The notes below the pieces were generated by a model. It did not search any database. It had not been told where the DNA came from and saw nothing but the letters and a program-made list of their open reading frames with translations. A stretch of 64,000 nucleotides of DNA from Cellulophaga lytica DSM 7489 (GTDB lineage Bacteria > Bacteroidota > Bacteroidia > Flavobacteriales > Flavobacteriaceae), in assembly GCF_000190595.1 (NCBI RefSeq), contig NC_015167.1:2097501-2161500 (forward strand), given 5' to 3'. A program made the translations under genes and the position numbers. Below are positions 54,606 through 63,134 of this stretch, in pieces; positions within the stretch are counted from its first letter, which is position 1, and every line of letters starts with the position of its first letter.

Positions 54606-55424
54606 TTACTTTTTGGTAAGTAGTTCGTTAATTACTTCTGTAAGCTTAGCTTTATCTGTGATGTATTTTTCTAGGTTTACTATTTCTACTTTTCTAAAAT
54701 CTACAGGATGACTCTCACTTTGTAAAGAGATGCTACCACTAGTTAATGGTTTTCCTTCTTTGGCTCCGTTTACAGGGTCTAGTTGAGGTTTTGTATAACG
54801 CAGTACTTCTTCACCATTTACATAATGTACTATTAAAGAATCTTTTAAAACCAAAGCTTCAACACGTACCCATTGGTCTCCGTGGTATGTTTTAGATGTA
54901 GATTTTGCACAATGTTCTTGTATTATCTCATCATTAAACACATACTGTGTACCAGGTGTGCAAATATTAGCAGTAGGGCGGTCATCTTTTCCGTTGCCTC
55001 CTAAAAGTTGTACTTCTATAGAGTTAGGAAAATCTTGCTCTACCGTCATTGTATTAGGAGACTGTCCGTGAATCATAATACCACTATTTCTAGTAGCCCA
55101 ACCTTCACCACCTTTGGCTTGCTCTCCTACAAACCTGTACTCTACACCAATTAAGTATGCGCTGTAAGGCTTTTTGTAAAATAGGTGTCCGTATTGCTGA
55201 TTAAAATCTCCGTAGTTGTTATAACGCACTTGTATGTTGCCATCTTTTACGCTAAAAGTATTGGCGTAATTATCATTTAACGGATGGTTTCTTATTTTTA
55301 CTTGCCAACCTTTAAGGTCTTTACCATTAAAAAGTTGTTTCCATTTTGGTTTGTTATTGTTGCAGCTCATTATAAAAAGTGAGCATATAAGAATAACAAT
55401 TACATTATAGGTTTTGGTTTTCAT
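54606..55424 (-). CDS. DUF1080 (3-keto-disaccharide hydrolase-like) lipoprotein
   Basis: 272 residues. Lipobox LFIMSC (Cys about residue 21). One LamG/concanavalin-like DUF1080 domain: WKQLFNGKDLKGWQVK, FSVKDGNIQVRYNNYGDF, NSGIMIHGQSPNTM, GGNGKDDRPTANICTPG, and the terminal VDFRKVEIVNL. Family members hydrolyse 3-keto-glycosides or bind sugars. It shares direction and neighbourhood with the SGNH esterase upstream (165-base gap), consistent with carbohydrate processing, but no SusC/SusD genes are present. Confidence 0.88.
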   Translation of the reverse strand: MKTKTYNVIVILICSLFIMSCNNNKPKWKQLFNGKDLKGWQVKIRNHPLNDNYANTFSVKDGNIQVRYNNYGDFNQQYGHLFYKKPYSAYLIGVEYRFVGEQAKGGEGWATRNSGIMIHGQSPNTMTVEQDFPNSIEVQLLGGNGKDDRPTANICTPGTQYVFNDEIIQEHCAKSTSKTYHGDQWVRVEALVLKDSLIVHYVNGEEVLRYTKPQLDPVNGAKEGKPLTSGSISLQSESHPVDFRKVEIVNLEKYITDKAKLTEVINELLTKK

Positions 55425-55588
55425 ATTTTTGGTAGATTATTTAGGATCTGCTAAAATATAAATTTAAGGGAGAGTTGTAATGTATATGATGTTAAATCTG
55501 TAGAAAAAACTTACAGCTTTGTTTGTTTTTAAATTAGCACGTTTAAATTTTACATTGCAGAAATGTAATTGTAAAATAAAAAAAATAC

Positions 55589-56674
55589 TTACCAGTTTAT
55601 GTTTTTATCAATAAAAGCAATAAGACTTTTGGCCATTTCTTTTTGCTCATTTATACTTGGGTGTCCAGGAGTGTTTTTATAGGGCATAAAATGTGTGTAA
55701 ACATTTTTATCTGCTATTTTAGCTGCTGCTTTGCTAATAAAATTCATCCATTTAGAGTTTTCTTTTGTGGCATCCATAGCTCCAAGAGCGCATATAATTT
55801 TAGCTTTAGGGTATTCTTTTCTTAAGCTAGTAATAAAGTTTTGATAAGCAGTAATAAAAAAGTCATCTTCTGGTTTTTTGTACCCAAACCGGTGTTTAAA
55901 CTCTTCATTTTTTGGCATATTCACTATCCAAGAATCATTCTGAAATAAATTTACAACTACTACATCTGGTTGGTATAAAGAAAAGTCCCATACACTGTTT
56001 TGGTTATTGGGGTCTAGTCTATTGTAAAGCTCTGGCATTATTATAGGAAACCAACTTACTGTAACTCCAATTCCGCTTTTACAAATAGCTCTGTATTCTG
56101 CATTAAAATGTCTGGCAGTTAGGGCAGCATAACTTAGGTAATTGTTTGTGTATGTACTATCTGGTCTGTCTTTTCCGGTAAAATCTTCTACAGCATAACC
56201 AGCAGTAATGGAGTTTCCGTAAAATTCAATTTTTCTAGCTTTAGGGGCATCTTTTGGTAATATTTTACCTTGCTTATTCAGTTTAAAACCAAAAAAGCTT
56301 GTTTTTCCTTTATCCCATTCTGTTCTTTTGAATAGCTCTACAGTATGCTTTCCTTTTTTTAAATTGCTGGCAAGCGTATAATAGCGTTTTGTAGTATCTA
56401 ATCGTAATAATTTAGCGCTGTCATTATCAACAAGAACATTATAATAATTTTCTCCTTTTTCATCTTGTAATAATGCTTGTATGCTAGTGCCTTCAAAATT
56501 TAATTTTATAGATGTACCAGACCAGTGTAAGTCTGTGCTATCTGTAGTGTTACTATTTACTCTTCCCCAATATGTAATGTCTTTATTTGTATTGGTTATT
56601 ATGGTTTTTGTAGTGCTTTTACAAGAAGTAAGCACTACAATTGATAAGATGAGAACGTAAAAAGAAAATTTCAT
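55589..56674 (-). CDS. SGNH-fold carbohydrate esterase (CE2-like) lipoprotein
   Basis: 361 residues. Lipobox VVLTSC (Cys18). An N-terminal jelly-roll of about 110 residues (TDLHWSGTSIKLNFEGTSIQ) precedes the SGNH hydrolase domain, the order seen in CE2 acetyl-xylan esterases. Block I holds nucleophile Ser155 (FYGNSITAGY), Asn is in VVVVNLFQND, and His338 is in NTPGHPSINEQKEMA. There is no Asp three residues before the His, as in CE2 enzymes that use a Ser-His dyad. Substrate is unknown. Confidence 0.85.
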   Translation of the reverse strand: MKFSFYVLILSIVVLTSCKSTTKTIITNTNKDITYWGRVNSNTTDSTDLHWSGTSIKLNFEGTSIQALLQDEKGENYYNVLVDNDSAKLLRLDTTKRYYTLASNLKKGKHTVELFKRTEWDKGKTSFFGFKLNKQGKILPKDAPKARKIEFYGNSITAGYAVEDFTGKDRPDSTYTNNYLSYAALTARHFNAEYRAICKSGIGVTVSWFPIIMPELYNRLDPNNQNSVWDFSLYQPDVVVVNLFQNDSWIVNMPKNEEFKHRFGYKKPEDDFFITAYQNFITSLRKEYPKAKIICALGAMDATKENSKWMNFISKAAAKIADKNVYTHFMPYKNTPGHPSINEQKEMAKSLIAFIDKNINW

Positions 56675-56700
56675 TTTATATAAAATAATACATTGTTGGT

Positions 56701-58113
56701 TTAGTGTTGATAAGTAGTTTTAAGGGCTCTTTCAATTTCTGTTATAACTACAGTAATATCTTTTTTATTGGTACGCCAATTTACAAAAGAAGCCCTAACC
56801 CCTTTAGTGTTTCTATATACTGTTGGTGTCATATACACTTTACCTTCTTTGTTTAGTTCGGTTATAAAAAGAGGTATTTTATCTTGTTTATTTTTATCCT
56901 TTAAAGAAAAACAAACATTGTTTAAACGTGTAGGGGTTAGTAGTATTAGCTCGTTATTTTGAGTAATATACTCATCTAACATTTGTGCCATTTTAACTGA
57001 GTTTTCTACAATATCTTTGTAACCATCTATACCATAGGCAACAAGAGAAAACCAAGCAGGTAAAGCTCTTAGTCTTCTAGAGTTTTCTGGTAAAAAGTTT
57101 AGATAATTAAAGTTTTCTAAAGGGTCTCCTAAATATGGAGCATTAGAATTTTGAAATGTTTGAAGCTGTAGTAAGTTGAGCTTTTCTTTAATAAAAAAAA
57201 CGGCACTATCATATGGTACATTCAGCCATTTGTGGCAATCTATAGTTATGCTATCTGCATTTTCCCAGCCTTTAACTAAATGTTTGTATTTTGGAGAGCA
57301 TCCTGCAAAAGCACCAAACGCACCATCTATATGCCACCAAAAATTATATTTTTTATGTAATGTGTTTATAGCTTCAAAATTATCAAAATCTGCAGAGTTT
57401 ACGGTTCCTGCACTAGAGATAAGTATAAATGGTTGGTTGTCTAAAGCTTTAATTTTTTGCTCTAAATCATTAATATCTATAGACTCTCTGTTGCCTTCTT
57501 CAACTTTTATTTTACTAACGTTAGTACTGCCTATACCAAGCATAGATAAAGATTTTATAGCAGAAGAATGAGGTACAGCAGATAGTATATTTATTGGTAT
57601 AGAAATGCCATTTTTTGCAAAATCTTTTCCTTTTTGTTTCCCAAACCATTGCCTGGCTACTGCCAAGCAAGTAAAATTAGACATTGTAGCACCAGAAACA
57701 AACCCGCCTAAAAAGTTATGTGGTAAAGCAAACAAATCTAACAATAACTTTATAGTTTCTTGTTCTATTTGCACAGATACATCTCCTTGGGCAGAGGTTG
57801 TTTGCGGATTTTGATCATAAATAGTTGTGAGCCAATCACCAATAACAGCAGCAGGTGTAGACCCGCCAACTACGTAGCCCAAATATCTAGGGCCAGAAGA
57901 AGCAACAATAGTGTCTTTAAATTTTTTATTAAATAACTTAAGTGTATTTAATCCTCCAATACCCTCTTTATTTAAGCCTTCATAAATAGTATTTAACACA
58001 GGTAAAGTAGTTTTTTCTGTATCAATATTTTTAAAATATGCAGTGCCTTGTATAGCTACTTTTTGTAATAATTGGTCAAAATTATTAAAATCTTCTTCAA
58101 GCAGTTTATTCAT
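56701..58113 (-). CDS. PLP-dependent group II amino acid decarboxylase family protein
   Basis: 470 residues. PLP-binding Lys295 in SITIDCHKWLNVPYDSAVF, cofactor Asp263 in WWHIDGAFGAFAGCSP, stacking His182 in SAVPHSSAIKS, and GGFVSGATMSNFTCLAVAR for the phosphate. It falls in the aromatic-L-amino-acid/glutamate decarboxylase superfamily; the exact amino acid is not determinable from these motifs. It lies 26 bases upstream of the SGNH gene in the same direction but may be separately transcribed. It is divergent from the MFS transporter. Confidence 0.88.
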   Translation of the reverse strand: MNKLLEEDFNNFDQLLQKVAIQGTAYFKNIDTEKTTLPVLNTIYEGLNKEGIGGLNTLKLFNKKFKDTIVASSGPRYLGYVVGGSTPAAVIGDWLTTIYDQNPQTTSAQGDVSVQIEQETIKLLLDLFALPHNFLGGFVSGATMSNFTCLAVARQWFGKQKGKDFAKNGISIPINILSAVPHSSAIKSLSMLGIGSTNVSKIKVEEGNRESIDINDLEQKIKALDNQPFILISSAGTVNSADFDNFEAINTLHKKYNFWWHIDGAFGAFAGCSPKYKHLVKGWENADSITIDCHKWLNVPYDSAVFFIKEKLNLLQLQTFQNSNAPYLGDPLENFNYLNFLPENSRRLRALPAWFSLVAYGIDGYKDIVENSVKMAQMLDEYITQNNELILLTPTRLNNVCFSLKDKNKQDKIPLFITELNKEGKVYMTPTVYRNTKGVRASFVNWRTNKKDITVVITEIERALKTTYQH

Positions 58114-58366
58114 AATTTAATAAAGCTTTATGGTGTAAAATAGGATGCCTAATTGGTTTACAAGTTAAAAAAACAAAGTAACCTAAATGTTATTTTTATT
58201 GTTTTTTAAAAGTTAACCTATGCTATTTTAGTTTTAATATGAGTTATTTTTTTGCAATAGAATCTGATATTTAATATACAAAAGGCAGAAGAGTTTACGC
58301 GTAGTTTAGTTATTTCCATTTTGGTATACTCTATTAGAAAAATGGCACAGTAGAAAGCAAATTAGT

Positions 58367-58382
58367 ATTGCAATTTTGCAAT
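58367..58382 (+). promoter_or_regulatory. Inverted repeat directly abutting the MFS start codon
   Basis: ATTGCAA-TT-TTGCAAT, perfect 7-bp arms with a 2-base centre; its last base is the base before ATG 58383. Candidate operator or translation-control site. Confidence 0.5.
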
Positions 58383-59525
58383 ATGAAAAAAATAACAAAC
58401 TTAGGAATATTTACACTGTTATTGGTAAGTAGCTTAACAATAATGGTAGGTACAGTTATTGCGCCATCTTTAACAGGAATTGTAGAAAATTTAAATTTTA
58501 GTTTTTCTCCAGGTTGGTTAATTACACTACCATCTTTGGGAGTAGTAGTATTTGCACCAATAGTGGGTAAACTTTTACATAAAACAGGTTCTTATACTAT
58601 GTTGTGTTTGGGGTTGGTGCCATATGCACTTTTAGGAGTTGCTGGGGCGTATATTACAAACGACTATATTTTAATGCTAGACCGGTTTTTATTAGGAGCA
58701 GCTACAGTTGCAGTGCAAGTGTCAGTAACTTCTTTTATTGCAGATTTTTTTACGGGTGAAAAAAGAATGAAACTTATTGCTTGGCAAGGTATGTCTATAG
58801 AATTAGGTGGTGTAATTTTTCTTTCTATTGGTGGTATACTTGGGCAGTGGCATTGGCAGTATCCGTTTTTTATATATTTATTAGCAATTGTGTGTTGGTT
58901 GTTGGTCATAAAAACATTGTTTAAAACAATTAAAAGTGATGAAGTTGTGGCTAAACAAGAGAAAAAAGAAAGTAAGCTAGCTATAAAAACTATTTTTTAT
59001 GCTTCATTACTGTCTATGGTATTGTTCTTTGTTAGTTTTGTAACCTTACCCATTTATTTGCCAAAATCTATTGGTTTTACAGAGTCTTACACTGGTTATT
59101 TTATGGCATTTATATCTGTAATTGCTATTATTACAGCAAGTCAAATGCCTAGGGCAGTTAAAAAAATAGGAGATGGTAAAGTGGTAGCTTTGGGTTTTTT
59201 ATTTTTTATGCTAGGGTATGTTACACTAGCTTTTTTTAATAGTATACCTCTATTGATTTTAAGTGCTGTATTTATTGGCACAGGTTTTGGCTTTACAATA
59301 CCACTTTTAAACCATATGATGATAGAGGTTAGTGCGCCTAAAAATTTGGGAAAAAACTTAGGCTTGTATTCAATGGGAGTTTTTGGCGGCCAATTTTTAT
59401 CAACTTTTATAGAATATATATCTACAAATTATGCTGTTGTGTATACTGTAACTGCTTTATTAGCTCTGGTTATAGGTATTGTACTTTATTATGCATTTAA
59501 AAAAATAGAAGAGCATAACCAATAA
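58383..59525 (+). CDS. MFS transporter
   Basis: 380 residues with 12 predicted membrane helices. Features: long hydrophobic segments with the TM2-3 loop motif GKLLHKTGSYTMLCLG, TM4 LDRFLLGAATVAVQVSVTSF, and a central cytoplasmic loop (KSDEVVAKQEKKESKLAIKT). The second half begins at IFYASLLSMVLFF. Start is ATG 58383. It is followed 39 bases later by an AraC-type regulator, so it may be the transporter that regulator controls. Drug or metabolite export is possible; no substrate can be read. Confidence 0.88.
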   Translation: MKKITNLGIFTLLLVSSLTIMVGTVIAPSLTGIVENLNFSFSPGWLITLPSLGVVVFAPIVGKLLHKTGSYTMLCLGLVPYALLGVAGAYITNDYILMLDRFLLGAATVAVQVSVTSFIADFFTGEKRMKLIAWQGMSIELGGVIFLSIGGILGQWHWQYPFFIYLLAIVCWLLVIKTLFKTIKSDEVVAKQEKKESKLAIKTIFYASLLSMVLFFVSFVTLPIYLPKSIGFTESYTGYFMAFISVIAIITASQMPRAVKKIGDGKVVALGFLFFMLGYVTLAFFNSIPLLILSAVFIGTGFGFTIPLLNHMMIEVSAPKNLGKNLGLYSMGVFGGQFLSTFIEYISTNYAVVYTVTALLALVIGIVLYYAFKKIEEHNQ

Positions 59526-59536
59526 ATATAGTATGC

Positions 59537-59564
59537 CTATATTTAAATTAAATTTTAAATATAG
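59537..59564 (+). promoter_or_regulatory. Inverted repeat directly abutting the AraC-type gene start codon
   Basis: CTATATTTAAA-TTAAAT-TTTAAATATAG, perfect 11-bp arms, ending at the base before ATG 59565. Candidate autoregulatory operator or mRNA hairpin over the initiation site. Confidence 0.5.
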
Positions 59565-60326
59565 ATGCCTGTAGCCAATTTAAAACATAAAATAAAGATA
59601 GAGAAAAGCTTAACTAAAAAGACAACTATGCTTTCTGGTAATTCTTTTGGAATTTATTTTTGCTTAACTGCGGATTATAATGCTGTTGTATATTTTAAAC
59701 CTTTAAACGATTTTTTTCCGGATACAGCGTTTGAAGTTAAAAATGGAATTTTATTAAATTTTGAAAGAGATTTAATTGAAGAAGATGATATAGAGTATGC
59801 CTTAGATGTAATGACGCTCTTTAATAAACAACCCCAATTAGTTTTAAAAACCCCTAAGCAAGTTGCAAAGGTGAAAAACGCTATTAATTTAGTGGTAGAA
59901 GAGTACAACACAGCAGCATCATACATAATGATGAAAACACTTTTAAAGGTGTTATTACTAAGTTTAATACGTATTGGTAATGAAAATTTTATAGCACAAG
60001 ACCTTAAGCAAAAAAGAGTGTTTGATTTTTTAGAGTTGATGGAAACCTCTTTTTTAAAAGAAACTAAAGCTAATTATTATGCAAAAGAGTTGGGTATAAC
60101 TGAAAAAAGATTAAATCAGATTTTAACTGAAAAATTAAACTTAACAGCAAAACAAATTATACAGCAGCGCCAAATTACAGAAGCAAAAAGGCAACTTGTT
60201 AAAAGTGAAATTACAATTAAAGAACTTGCGTTTGAGTTGGGATTTGAGTCTTTAAGTAGTTTTTCTAGATTTTTTAAAAAGCATACAGGGGTTAGTCCTT
60301 CTAAATTTTCTGTAGATTTAAAATAG
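59565..60326 (+). CDS. AraC family transcriptional regulator
   Basis: 253 residues. The N-terminal cupin-like sensor region (about 1-140) is divergent; the C-terminal double HTH (about 155-250) shows ANYYAKELGITEKRLNQIL and IKELAFELGFESLSSFSRFF, the standard AraC signature, ending KKHTGVSPSKFSVDLK. An abutting inverted repeat lies at its start codon and the MFS gene lies 39 bases upstream. It ends directly against the stop codon of the convergent gene (TAG|CTA, no spacing). Confidence 0.92.
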   Translation: MPVANLKHKIKIEKSLTKKTTMLSGNSFGIYFCLTADYNAVVYFKPLNDFFPDTAFEVKNGILLNFERDLIEEDDIEYALDVMTLFNKQPQLVLKTPKQVAKVKNAINLVVEEYNTAASYIMMKTLLKVLLLSLIRIGNENFIAQDLKQKRVFDFLELMETSFLKETKANYYAKELGITEKRLNQILTEKLNLTAKQIIQQRQITEAKRQLVKSEITIKELAFELGFESLSSFSRFFKKHTGVSPSKFSVDLK

Positions 60327-61235
60327 CTAATTATTATAAGCCATATTGTAATTTTTGTTTGGTTTTAAGTATATAAACGTTCTGTTTGTGTTAATGTAAA
60401 AATCAAACCTCCTTAGAAAATCAGTGCCTAAAACACTCATACTTTGCCTAGCAATTGCGCCTTTAAAAAAGCCAATAGATACATTTTTAAATGTAGTTTT
60501 ACCAACTTTAAATTTAGGTAAAATTGCCTTTTGTGTTTTTAGCACATTACCATAAGAATCTTTAAGCGTTTTAGTATCAGTTATTTTTAAAAGCGAATCT
60601 AATTTATTGGTTTTAGCAAAATTGTCATCAAATAATAGGAAACCAGTGTAGCCAGAATGAATTAAAAATGAATTCTCATATTTTTTTGATGCTATACTAC
60701 TTACACCGCCTAAAAACATAAAGCCGTCTTTAGAGTATAAAGGTACTTTTGTATAGCCTTTTATTTTTGTAGGTATTGTTTTGTATACCGTAATTTTATG
60801 GTTTGTAAAGCTAATATGTAGGGCTTTGCCTTTAAATAAACTAGGTCCAAATTTGCCATCTGTTCCTGGGCCTGAGTTTTTATTTTCCCAAATAGGTAAA
60901 TTACTCCAATTAAAACCTCCTATTTGTAACGTGTTACTGTTGCTATGTCTAGATGTGCTTTTTCCGCCCCAACTTTCTACAGTTTCTTCTGTGTTCCATA
61001 GTACACTAGTAGCTTTGGTAGTGCTTTTTTCAATTAAAGTGATAGATTCTGCAGCTGTGTGTAGCATTAGGCTAACAGTATCTTTTTTATTTAAAATGGC
61101 TTCTACGGCAATGTTATTTTTAGGAGTAAAAGTAAACGGAAAGCTACCTAATAAATTTGCATTGTTTTTGGTTTGAGATATGCCACCAAGGGTAACTAGT
61201 GTAAAACATAAATAAGTAAACAACTTTTTAAACAT
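60327..61235 (-). CDS. Secreted retropepsin-like protein lacking catalytic Asp (His in both lobes)
   Basis: 302 residues with a signal peptide (MFKKLFTYLCFTLVTLGGIS, then QTK). Two retropepsin-like lobes are recognisable: lobe 1 has DTVSLMLHTAAESITLIE where the usual DTGA motif is HTAA (His59), followed by DGKFGPSLFKGKALHISF, which resembles the post-flap DGIlG motif. Lobe 2 has NSFLIHSGYTGFLLFDD where DTG/DSG is HSG (His193), then SVLGTDFLRRFDFYI. Both catalytic Asp are therefore His, so aspartic-protease activity is not expected. Function unknown; could be a binding protein. Fold assignment is inferred from motif spacing. Confidence 0.75.
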   Translation of the reverse strand: MFKKLFTYLCFTLVTLGGISQTKNNANLLGSFPFTFTPKNNIAVEAILNKKDTVSLMLHTAAESITLIEKSTTKATSVLWNTEETVESWGGKSTSRHSNSNTLQIGGFNWSNLPIWENKNSGPGTDGKFGPSLFKGKALHISFTNHKITVYKTIPTKIKGYTKVPLYSKDGFMFLGGVSSIASKKYENSFLIHSGYTGFLLFDDNFAKTNKLDSLLKITDTKTLKDSYGNVLKTQKAILPKFKVGKTTFKNVSIGFFKGAIARQSMSVLGTDFLRRFDFYINTNRTFIYLKPNKNYNMAYNN

Positions 61236-61320
61236 AGTTATTATTGGTTTAAGAGTACGTAGTGCAGTAAAGCTAATTTACATAAAGTTGGAGTAGGTGC
61301 GGTGTTAGTGTTGTTAATTT

Positions 61321-61959
61321 TTACTTACGTTCTAAATCTGTAATAAGCAAAGGGTTGTTTTGTTTTAGTAGTTCTTTAGTTTTTGTGGTACTAGGATTTT
61401 GTTTTAGTTCCTCATATTCTGTGTTGGTTAAGCCAACCATTTGTAAAAACTGAACCTCACCGTGTGGAGTGTTTAATATACCTAATTCTTTGTCTATAAC
61501 AAAGGCCAGAGCAGTAATATCTGTATTGTAATTACTTCTTATTGGTCCGTTTGCAGGTATAAGATGGTATTCCTCAAACCATTTTTCTTTGCTAAAAACG
61601 TACTTTCCTAAATTCTGAATTAAATTACACGCCCAATTAACATTATCTTCATCACTATATTTTTTTAGTCTAAAAGTAAGTTCAAAACCAAGTTTGCTAT
61701 ATTCTTCTCCTACAGATTCTTCATTGTAATACAGCTCAGAAAATCCATAAGAAATGTAATGCAAGTGGGGTTCTTGCAAGTTACTGTTGTACACGCTAAT
61801 GCCATCTATAGGCTCTGTGCCACCCAATGCATAAGGTAATTGTGGGGCATAATGCTGCGGATTTTGCTCTGGGTATATTTTTTCTACCACAGTATCTATA
61901 CAGTCCCAACCAACAGCATCTTCTTCTGTATATTTCTTTTTGTATTCTTCTAGGGTCAT
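61321..61959 (-). CDS. Suppressor-of-fused (SUFU) domain protein
   Basis: 212 residues, cytoplasmic (no signal). SUFU signature: VGWDCIDTVVEKIYPEQNPQ followed by LPYALGGTEPIDGISVYNSN and HYISYGFSELYY, then ELTFRLKK. In bacteria SUFU-family proteins are typically immunity proteins in polymorphic toxin systems. It lies 39 bases downstream (minus direction) of a DUF5071 gene, another immunity-type family. No cognate toxin is visible in the window. Confidence 0.88.
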   Translation of the reverse strand: MTLEEYKKKYTEEDAVGWDCIDTVVEKIYPEQNPQHYAPQLPYALGGTEPIDGISVYNSNLQEPHLHYISYGFSELYYNEESVGEEYSKLGFELTFRLKKYSDEDNVNWACNLIQNLGKYVFSKEKWFEEYHLIPANGPIRSNYNTDITALAFVIDKELGILNTPHGEVQFLQMVGLTNTEYEELKQNPSTTKTKELLKQNNPLLITDLERK

Positions 61960-61998
61960 AGGGTTATTTATGGAGTATTAAGTAAAGTAGTTACTTTT

Positions 61999-62382
61999 CT
62001 AGGTTTTAGTTTTTTTAATCACCTCTAAAGCCAATTCTTGTGTTTCTTCAGCTATTTCTGCCTTAGTAGGTTGTGTAGCAATTCGTTTAAATTCAGCCAG
62101 TAATTTTGGATCTATTGGTGCTGTGGCATTTGTGCCAAAAACTAACACAAGCCAGTATTTCCAAACTTCATCTTGGCCCCTTAAAATGGCAATAATATCA
62201 TCTGTAATATGTTTTGCTATAGACTGTAAATATAGCGCTATTGGACCTGCAACGGGCCAGTTTAAATCTTGTAACCAAGTTAATAACTCTGGCACTATTG
62301 GTTTTACTTGCTCATAACTATAGTTTTTTAAGTCTGCTATAGCTTCTAGGTCTCCTTTGTGTTTTGGTAGTTGTGGTTGCAA
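61999..62382 (-). CDS. DUF5071 domain protein
   Basis: 127 residues, cytoplasmic. Family-type features: LPKHKGDLEAIADLKNYSYE at the N-terminus, PELLTWLQDLNWPVAGPIAL, and GQDEVWKYWLVLVFG. DUF5071 proteins are small helical repeats found beside SUFU/SMI1-type genes and are suspected of immunity roles. Ends 39 bases before the SUFU gene start; the Cys-pair secreted protein ends 3 bases upstream of its start, so the three form one leftward unit. Confidence 0.82.
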   Translation of the reverse strand: MQPQLPKHKGDLEAIADLKNYSYEQVKPIVPELLTWLQDLNWPVAGPIALYLQSIAKHITDDIIAILRGQDEVWKYWLVLVFGTNATAPIDPKLLAEFKRIATQPTKAEIAEETQELALEVIKKTKT

Positions 62383-62385
62383 TGG

Positions 62386-63123
62386 TTATTTTTCTTTTTT
62401 AAACCCTTTATTGGTTAGTTTCCATTGGGTATGTGTTTGTTCTTTTCCGTAAAAACCAGTTTCCTCATCTTCTGGGTAACTAAAATAAGACAATATTTTT
62501 TTTTGTTCATCGTATTTTATTTTAATGTCTTGCCCACGGTTTGCTTCTGTAAAAATAGAGGTTTCTCCTATAAAAGCAGTGTCGCTTTTTTGCAATTCAC
62601 CATCTTCTATTTTGTATACTTTGGCTGTACTGTAATGTTTGCCACCACAACAGGTTCCCCAGCCTAATAACAAGTAGTGCGGTTTGTTATTAATTTTTAT
62701 ATGGTGTACACCAAGTATAAAAACATCTTGATCTCCATCATCTTTATCTTTTAAATTTATATATTTAATAGATCCACTACTGTTTTTGTATTGTGCATAA
62801 ATTACAGAGCTGTGGCAACATCCGGAGTCTCTTTGGCTCCAGGTATATGTTTTTACTACACTATCTAGACTGTATTGTATGCTTATATGTTTAGATAAAC
62901 TATCATATGGGTTAGCAAAACTAGTAGTATCTTTTAAGTGTTCTACAAAACGTTGCTTTACAAAAGGAAACATACTGTTTGCCATATCAAAATCTACGGC
63001 TTGGTAGGCTTTAAATGTGGTTGCAAGTAGCTCGTCAGAATAATTATAATCTTCTTGAGCTAATGTACTATTGCATATTACAAATGCAAAAAATAGAATT
63101 TTAAGTCGTTTTGTTATTTTCAT
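62386..63123 (-). CDS. Secreted protein of unknown function with two Cys-Cys motifs
   Basis: 245 residues. Signal peptide (MKITKRLKILFFAFVICNSTLA, then QEDYN). I do not recognise the family. Two vicinal cysteine pairs stand out: DSGCCHSSVIY (Cys102-103, His104) and GWGTCCGGKHYSTAKVY (Cys158-159, His163). Alternating beta-strand patterns (KYINLKDKDDGDQDVFILG) suggest a beta-rich domain. Cys/His pairs could bind metal or form disulfides in the periplasm. It starts 11 bases after the stop of the upstream membrane gene and runs into the DUF5071 gene. Confidence 0.75.
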   Translation of the reverse strand: MKITKRLKILFFAFVICNSTLAQEDYNYSDELLATTFKAYQAVDFDMANSMFPFVKQRFVEHLKDTTSFANPYDSLSKHISIQYSLDSVVKTYTWSQRDSGCCHSSVIYAQYKNSSGSIKYINLKDKDDGDQDVFILGVHHIKINNKPHYLLLGWGTCCGGKHYSTAKVYKIEDGELQKSDTAFIGETSIFTEANRGQDIKIKYDEQKKILSYFSYPEDEETGFYGKEQTHTQWKLTNKGFKKEK

Positions 63124-63134
63124 ACAATATATTG

